Shown here piece after piece: positions 7,351-11,132 of a stretch of 11,132 nt of DNA; within the stretch, counting starts at the first letter, position 1, and every line of letters starts with the position of its first letter. The position numbers and the translations under genes are program-made. The notes under the pieces are model-generated. The model saw only the letters and a program-made list of their open reading frames with translations, did not search any database and had not been told where the DNA came from. Source of the DNA: Thermoleophilaceae bacterium (GTDB lineage: Bacteria > Actinomycetota > Thermoleophilia > Solirubrobacterales > Thermoleophilaceae); NCBI GenBank assembly GCA_013812485.1, contig JACCTJ010000260.1, positions 1 through 11,132 of the forward strand, written 5' to 3'.

Positions 7351-8148
7351 TCAATCGCTCTTGACGGGCGAGGATAGCTGCTCGGAGTGCAGCCGTTCGA
7401 GGCTCTCGGCGCGCAGGCGGGCGCCCGTCGGGCCGCGTTCGGCCGCGGTGGCGACCCAGGTCGACAGGTCGATCCGGATCCCCTCCTTGTCGACCTCGGC
7501 GACGGTCACCTCGACCTTCTCCTGGCCCTCGAGCAGCTCGAGAGCGCGTCTCGTGTCGCCGCCCGGAGGCAGCCACACCGACACCTTCACGTTCACCCGA
7601 GGGTCGACGATCGTGTGGTTCTCGATCACGGTCTGAGCCAGGCGCTCGTTGGGCACGATCACGCGATGGCCCTCGTCGTCGCGGATGAAGGTGTAGGTGA
7701 GCCGCACGTCCTCCACCACCCCGGTCTCCTCCTCCACCGTCACGAGATCGCCGATGCGGATCGGCTGCGTGACCGCGAGCGAGATCCCGGCCACCGCGTT
7801 GGCGATCGTCTGCCGTGCCGCGAAGCCCACGATCAGGCCGAGTGCGGCCGAGGAGGCGAGCACCCCGGTGGCGAGCCGCCGGGCGACCTCGAACTGGCTC
7901 AGCGCGAGCGCGAAGCCGATCACGAGGATGACCGCGAAGACCAGCCGGCGAACCAGCCGCACGCGGGTGACGGTGACCTGCGAGCGCTCGTCGTTCGGGG
8001 TCTCCCCGGTGGCCTTCCTCGCGCGAGCGACGAACGCCCGGTCGACCACCCGCGCGATCACGAAGGCCACGACGACCGTGATCAGCGCCCCGATCTCGCG
8101 CCGCCACGGGTCGAGAATGGGGACCGAGACGCCAAGATCGTCGGGCAT
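7351..8148 (-). CDS. MscS-family small-conductance mechanosensitive ion channel
   Basis: Inner-membrane tension-gated channel that releases solutes on osmotic downshock; 265 aa, close to the length of the minimal MscS type. Hydrophobic segments at about residues 18-35, 65-86 and 92-127 correspond to TM1-TM3. The pore helix and following beta domain carry the family signature: GLIVGFAARQTIANAVAGISL (104-124), TQPIRIGDLVTV (127-138), GVVEDVRLTYTFIRDDEG (143-160) and HRVIVPNERL (161-170). The C-terminal alpha/beta domain follows (about 180-250). The start is ATG 8148-8146, with no strong ribosome binding site visible. It is the first gene of the leftward set with the PBP, the glycosyltransferase and thiL. 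Expression with wall-building genes makes sense for an envelope stress function, but a single transcript is inferred only from spacing. Confidence 0.95.
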   Translation of the reverse strand: MPDDLGVSVPILDPWRREIGALITVVVAFVIARVVDRAFVARARKATGETPNDERSQVTVTRVRLVRRLVFAVILVIGFALALSQFEVARRLATGVLASSAALGLIVGFAARQTIANAVAGISLAVTQPIRIGDLVTVEEETGVVEDVRLTYTFIRDDEGHRVIVPNERLAQTVIENHTIVDPRVNVKVSVWLPPGGDTRRALELLEGQEKVEVTVAEVDKEGIRIDLSTWVATAAERGPTGARLRAESLERLHSEQLSSPVKSD

Positions 8149-8283
8149 GGGCGGGCAGGCTACTGCCGCACGAGCGCACCGTCCCGCCGCCCCGGTGAGA
8201 AGCTCTGCCGTGTCCCTCCTGGGCCTGACCTTCCCGCCGCTCGGGGCGCGAGCTCTCTCCGGCCCACGAGTTCACCGACCCCT
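8149..8283. other. Divergent intergenic region between the MscS gene and the HAD hydrolase gene
   Basis: This 135-bp gap should contain promoters for the leftward envelope cluster and the rightward HAD-CPBP pair. It is as GC-rich as the surrounding genes, and I could not identify a -35/-10 pair, operator palindrome or ribosome binding site with confidence. Confidence 0.3.
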
Positions 8284-8970
8284 GTGAGACTCCGCGCCGT
8301 CCTGCTCGACGCCTTCGGCACGCTCGTGGCCCTCGAGCCGCCGGCGCCGCGGCTGCGGGCGGAGATGCGGCGCACGCTCGGCGTGGAGGTGAGCGCCGAG
8401 GCGGCGGAGTCGGCCTTCCAGGCCGAGATCGCCTTCTACCTCGAGCACCACCTCGAGGGAGCCGACGAGCACTCGCTCGACGAGCTGCGCGACCGCTGCG
8501 CGGACGTGATCGCCCACGCCCTGGGGCTCGAACCGCGCGCTGCACCCGGCGTGCGCGTAGCGTTGCTCGCGTCCCTGCGCTTCAGCGCGCACTCCGACGC
8601 GGCGCCGGCGCTCGGAGCGCTGCGCGCGGGCGGCCTGCGGCTCGTGGTGGCCAGCAACTGGGACTGCTCCCTGCCCCAGGTCCTCGAGGACGCGCGGCTC
8701 GGCCAGCTCGTCGACGGCGTGATCTCCTCCGCCACCGTCGGCGCGGCCAAGCCCGACCCCGCCGTCTTCGAGGCCGCGCTCGCCGCGGCGGGGGCGAGCG
8801 CGGAGGAGGCGGTCCACGTCGGCGACTCGCTCCTCCACGATGTCGAGGGCGCGCGCGCGGCGGGCGTGCGCGGGGTGTTGCTCGACCGTGGCGGCGAGGC
8901 CGGGGGTGGCGGCGCGGAAACCATCGTTTCACTGAGTGAGCTGCCGTCCCTACTCTTGGAAGACCCATGA
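8284..8970 (+). CDS. HAD-superfamily hydrolase (subfamily IA, haloacid dehalogenase-like)
   Basis: Probable phosphatase or related hydrolase of 228 aa. HAD motif I is LLDAFGTL (7-14, nucleophile D9; the usual second Asp is Phe, as in dehalogenase/REG-2-like members). Motif II is VVASNWD (121-127, S124), motif III is AAKPDPAVFEAAL (154-166, K156) and motif IV is HVGDSLLHDVEGARAAGV (178-195, D181 and D186). An all-alpha cap lies between about residues 18 and 95. I chose GTG 8284 because it puts motif I at the expected distance from the N-terminus and no other start codon lies just upstream in frame; there is no clear ribosome binding site. Its TGA overlaps the ATG of the next gene (ATGA at 8967-8970), so both are probably translated together. 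The replaced second motif-I Asp makes the substrate class uncertain. Confidence 0.92.
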   Translation: MRLRAVLLDAFGTLVALEPPAPRLRAEMRRTLGVEVSAEAAESAFQAEIAFYLEHHLEGADEHSLDELRDRCADVIAHALGLEPRAAPGVRVALLASLRFSAHSDAAPALGALRAGGLRLVVASNWDCSLPQVLEDARLGQLVDGVISSATVGAAKPDPAVFEAALAAAGASAEEAVHVGDSLLHDVEGARAAGVRGVLLDRGGEAGGGGAETIVSLSELPSLLLEDP

Positions 8971-10055
8971 GCTCCCACCCCTCAGAGCCCGCGGACCCGC
9001 CCGGGGAGGCAGCGGCCCGCACGGAGCCCATCCCGGCCCACTCGCCCGGGCCCTTCCCCTCGGCGCCCGCGCCCGCGCAGCCGGTCCCCGGCCTCGAGCC
9101 CCCGCCCCCCGCTCAGCAGGCCCGTGAGCACCCCGGCGGGGACTTGCTCAGCGCAGCTGGGCCGGACGCCGCTGCAGAAGGTCCCCCGCCGCCTCCGTCG
9201 GTCGTCCGGGAGCTCGGATCGCCCTGGGATGGAGTTCTCGGAACGCTCGCATGGGTCCTTATCTGTCTGGCCGCATGGGCCCTGTTGACGGTCGTAGCGG
9301 GTACCATCGTCGTGGCGGCGGCGGCCGCCGCCGGACTCACGACCCTCGAAACCGACAAGGTCCCGCCCGGGATCCTGATCGCCGCCACGGTCGCCGGCAA
9401 CCTCGTCTTCCTGGCCGTGCCGCTCGCCTTTGCCGCGATCACCGCGCCGCCTCGGCTGTGGCACTTCGGCCTCCGGCGCACGCGCTTCTGGCCGACGCTC
9501 GGGTGGGCCGTACTCGCGCTCTTCGGCTGGTTCGTCTTCAGCACGATCTACCAGGCCGTGGTCGACCCAGCGGGCAAGCAGTCGACGGCCGACGATCTCG
9601 GGGTGAACCGCAGCACGACCCTGCTCGTCGTCGGCGGCTTCGTGGTCATCGTCCTGGCGCCGATCTTCGAGGAGTTCTTCTTCCGCGGGTTCATCTACCG
9701 GACGCTGCGCAACGGACTCGCCGGCAAACTCGGCCTCGGGGCCGGCGTCGCGCTGGCCGCCGTGCTCGACGGCCTCCTGTTCGGCGTCATCCACGGCACC
9801 AACACCCCGATCGCCATCCTGCCCGTCCTCGCCGTGCTCGGCGCCGCGTTCTGCCTCGTCTACGAGCGAACGGGGTCGCTGTTCGCGGTGATCGCCCTGC
9901 ACGCGACGGTGAACACGCTCGGCTACCTCGGCGCCGCCAAGAACAGCGCCCCCGTGGCCCTCGGGTTTGGCGGCGCGATGATCCTCGCCTGCATCGTGGT
10001 CCCGCGGCTGATCGGGCGCGGGCCGCCGCGCGCCGAGGCCCCGGCAACGGCGTGA
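8967..10055 (+). CDS. CPBP-family intramembrane glutamic endopeptidase-like protein (Rce1/Abi family)
   Basis: A 362-aa membrane protein. The first 85 residues are a Pro/Ala-rich, probably cytoplasmic, low-complexity tail, followed by about eight hydrophobic segments (about 90-123, 134-160, 176-196, 217-236, 255-275, 281-299, 303-322, 329-348). The conserved ABI/CPBP motifs are intact: APIFEEFFFRGFIYRTL (231-247, E235-E236 and R240), LFGVIHG (271-277, H276) and LHATVN (311-316, H312 and N316). These are the residues of the Rce1-type active site. Bacterial members include bacteriocin self-immunity and membrane processing proteins, and the substrate here cannot be told. The ATG at 8967 is fixed by the ATGA overlap with the HAD gene. 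A possible terminator hairpin follows the stop. Confidence 0.94.
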   Translation: MSSHPSEPADPPGEAAARTEPIPAHSPGPFPSAPAPAQPVPGLEPPPPAQQAREHPGGDLLSAAGPDAAAEGPPPPPSVVRELGSPWDGVLGTLAWVLICLAAWALLTVVAGTIVVAAAAAAGLTTLETDKVPPGILIAATVAGNLVFLAVPLAFAAITAPPRLWHFGLRRTRFWPTLGWAVLALFGWFVFSTIYQAVVDPAGKQSTADDLGVNRSTTLLVVGGFVVIVLAPIFEEFFFRGFIYRTLRNGLAGKLGLGAGVALAAVLDGLLFGVIHGTNTPIAILPVLAVLGAAFCLVYERTGSLFAVIALHATVNTLGYLGAAKNSAPVALGFGGAMILACIVVPRLIGRGPPRAEAPATA

Positions 10056-10057
10056 GC

Positions 10058-10076
10058 GCCGAGGGTAGCCTCCGGC
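10058..10076 (+). terminator. Possible terminator hairpin after the CPBP gene
   Basis: GCCGAGG (10058-10064) pairs with CCTcCGGC (10069-10076) with one bulged C at 10072 and a GTAG loop. It begins 2 nt after the stop at 10055. There is no T-tract, so it would be a weak or non-classical terminator. The pairing is seen; the function is inferred from position. Confidence 0.35.
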
Positions 10077-10162
10077 CTAGGGCTTGCTGAGCTACGCTCA
10101 AAGCCAGTCGTCCGGGCGATCTGTTCGAATGGCGATAGTCCGCCTCGCTTCTTTTCTCAGCA

Positions 10163-10786
10163 ATGTCTGACTTCGTTCTTTCCGAACAGCCTCCAGCGCG
10201 TGTGTCCAGATTGCCGTGGGGTGCAACTGCAGCTCAAGATGAGGCATACGCACACCTGCTCGCGAGACTCCAGTCCGACGCACTAATCGTCGAGCCCGTG
10301 ACCTTGTCGAGCGGCGCTGAAGCCGAGTACTACATCGATGCGAAGCGCGCGCTGGGAAACCCAACCGTCTTTGCCGCCCTCGGTGTCCTGATCGCAGCGG
10401 CGGCTCACCACTTCGACGCGCGAGCGGTAGGCGGCTTGACGATGGGAGCGGATCCCGTGGCTTATTCGTCGCTGACCGCGAGCTCAGACCTGACCGCGTT
10501 CTCCGTCCGGAAGGAACGAAAGGACCATGGACTTCAGCGCTGGATCGAAGGTCCAGTCATCAGTTCCGAGGACCGCTGTCTCGTCGTTGATGATGTAGTC
10601 ACACGAGGCGGATCTGTGGTTGACGCGATTAACCGCATGTGGTCTGAGAACCTGCAGGTGGCTGCCGTCGTCACCGTCGTCGACCGTCTCGCGGGCGGAA
10701 GGGCGAGGATCGAGAAGGCCGCCAATGTGCCTTTCGTCGCGCTGACCACGGTCGACGATGTCTTTCCTGAGCGGCCTGATCGTTAG
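10163..10786 (+). CDS. pyrE: Orotate phosphoribosyltransferase
   Basis: Converts orotate and PRPP to orotidine 5'-phosphate in de novo pyrimidine synthesis (cytoplasmic). 207 aa. Motifs: TLSSGAEAEYYIDAKRAL (47-64), GGLTMGADPVA (90-100), FSVRKERKDHG (113-123) and the PRPP-binding loop CLVVDDVVTRGGS (139-151). The core resembles actinobacterial PyrE, but about 30 residues precede the usual start of the fold (LLARLQSDALIV at 32-43). The annotated ATG has no visible ribosome binding site. In-frame GTG (codon 14) or TTG (codon 17) are alternatives. Codon use is unlike the neighbours: 23 of 86 codons counted in residues 40-125 end in A or T, against 1 of about 50 in a stretch of the PBP gene. No other pyrimidine gene is in the window. 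It may have been acquired by transfer. Confidence 0.93.
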   Translation: MSDFVLSEQPPARVSRLPWGATAAQDEAYAHLLARLQSDALIVEPVTLSSGAEAEYYIDAKRALGNPTVFAALGVLIAAAAHHFDARAVGGLTMGADPVAYSSLTASSDLTAFSVRKERKDHGLQRWIEGPVISSEDRCLVVDDVVTRGGSVVDAINRMWSENLQVAAVVTVVDRLAGGRARIEKAANVPFVALTTVDDVFPERPDR

Positions 10787-11008
10787 CTCTGCTCGCACGG
10801 CCACGTCACGCCCATCGCTCGAGCCTCTAGTGGCTTCGGCTCCCCGACCTTCAACGAGTCGGTCCTGCTGACTCGCGCGGGACGGGGCTGCTATGGGCGA
10901 ACTCATGGCTCGTCGAGGTCCCCGAAGCCCCGAGCGCTACGGTCCTGCTGCCGGAGGTCCGTTCGCCTATCAGCGACCCCAATTGGGCGACGGGACCGGC
11001 AGAGCGCG
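10787..11008. other. Non-coding stretch between pyrE and the right-edge gene
   Basis: I see no convincing gene in these 222 nt. It holds a 6-bp inverted repeat CGAGTC (10855-10860) / GACTCG (10870-10875) with a 9-nt loop, and an 11-base direct repeat CGGTCCTGCTG at 10860-10870 and 10940-10950. Because the flanking genes converge, it could hold terminators, but no T-run follows either arm. Confidence 0.4.
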
Positions 11009-11132
11009 CTAACCCGCTCGCCCGACGACCAGGAGGCCGTGGCCGTAGCCCTCGCCGGTCTCCGGCTCGAGCGCCCAGATGGCCCGGGCCAGATCCTCGG
11101 GTGAGCGTCCACCTGACTCCTGCAAGAGCGCG
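11009..11132 (-). CDS. C-terminal fragment of an unrecognised protein (cut by right edge)
   Basis: The minus strand from the right edge reads open for about 40 codons to a TAG at 11011-11009. The tail contains the pieces SGGRSPEDLARAIWALEPETG and GYGHGLLVVGRAG. The sequence looks like a real folded C-terminus: an amphipathic helix, then a Gly-rich turn and a closing beta strand. 34 of about 41 codons end in G or C, as expected for this DNA. The stop matches a plausible gene end before a non-coding gap. I do not recognise the family. The overlapping ORFs in other frames are Arg/Ser-rich and look like shadows. Confidence 0.5.
   Translation of the reverse strand, partial: ALLQESGGRSPEDLARAIWALEPETGEGYGHGLLVVGRAG

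Noticed and set aside
10860..10950. 11-base direct repeat CGGTCCTGCTG 80 nt apart, as a trace of a mobile element or attachment site
   Set aside because: Only two copies, no inverted termini, no transposase or integrase remnant and no tRNA beside it in the window.
10893..11012. Small plus-strand ORF of 39 aa starting at ATG 10893
   Set aside because: Composition is Gly/Arg/Pro without a recognisable pattern, there is no ribosome binding site, and it overlaps the end of a more plausible minus-strand gene.

Overview
The window is high-GC bacterial DNA, densely coding on both strands, with GTG starts, stop/start overlaps and G/C-ending codons almost throughout. Together with the protein families present, this suggests an actinobacterium, perhaps a Thermoleophilia/Solirubrobacterales-type lineage. 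The lineage is inferred from composition and family feel and was not tested by any search.

Layout, left to right. (1) A two-component system is read leftward: an OmpR-type response regulator (396-1115) followed directly by a sensor histidine kinase that runs off the left edge. The regulator has no canonical start codon; the best start is ATC. (2) Diverging from it is a large membrane protein with an M28 peptidase-like N-domain that seems to have lost its metal ligands (1189-2970). (3) This gene converges on thiL, thiamine-monophosphate kinase (2967-3989, minus); the two share a CTAG, so their stop codons overlap. (4) Upstream of thiL, on the same strand, are a GT-C-type membrane glycosyltransferase broken by about nine frame changes (4028-5136), an intact class A penicillin-binding protein (5133-7301) and an MscS-type mechanosensitive channel (7351-8148). 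Together they form a leftward, envelope-oriented cluster. (5) Reading right from 8284 are a HAD-family hydrolase and a CPBP-family intramembrane protease joined by an ATGA overlap. (6) From about 10080 the base composition changes. An orotate phosphoribosyltransferase gene (pyrE, 10163-10786) with clearly less G/C-biased third positions follows, then a short non-coding stretch, then the C-terminal end of an unrecognised leftward gene cut by the right edge.

Most of this is ordinary core-type gene content (cell wall synthesis, osmotic protection, cofactor and pyrimidine synthesis, signalling). I found no RNA genes, CRISPR array, insertion sequence or defence system. The points most worth a second look are the glycosyltransferase with clustered single-base frame changes between clean genes, the non-canonical start of the response regulator inside a small hairpin, the apparently inactive peptidase domain, and the compositionally odd pyrE region.
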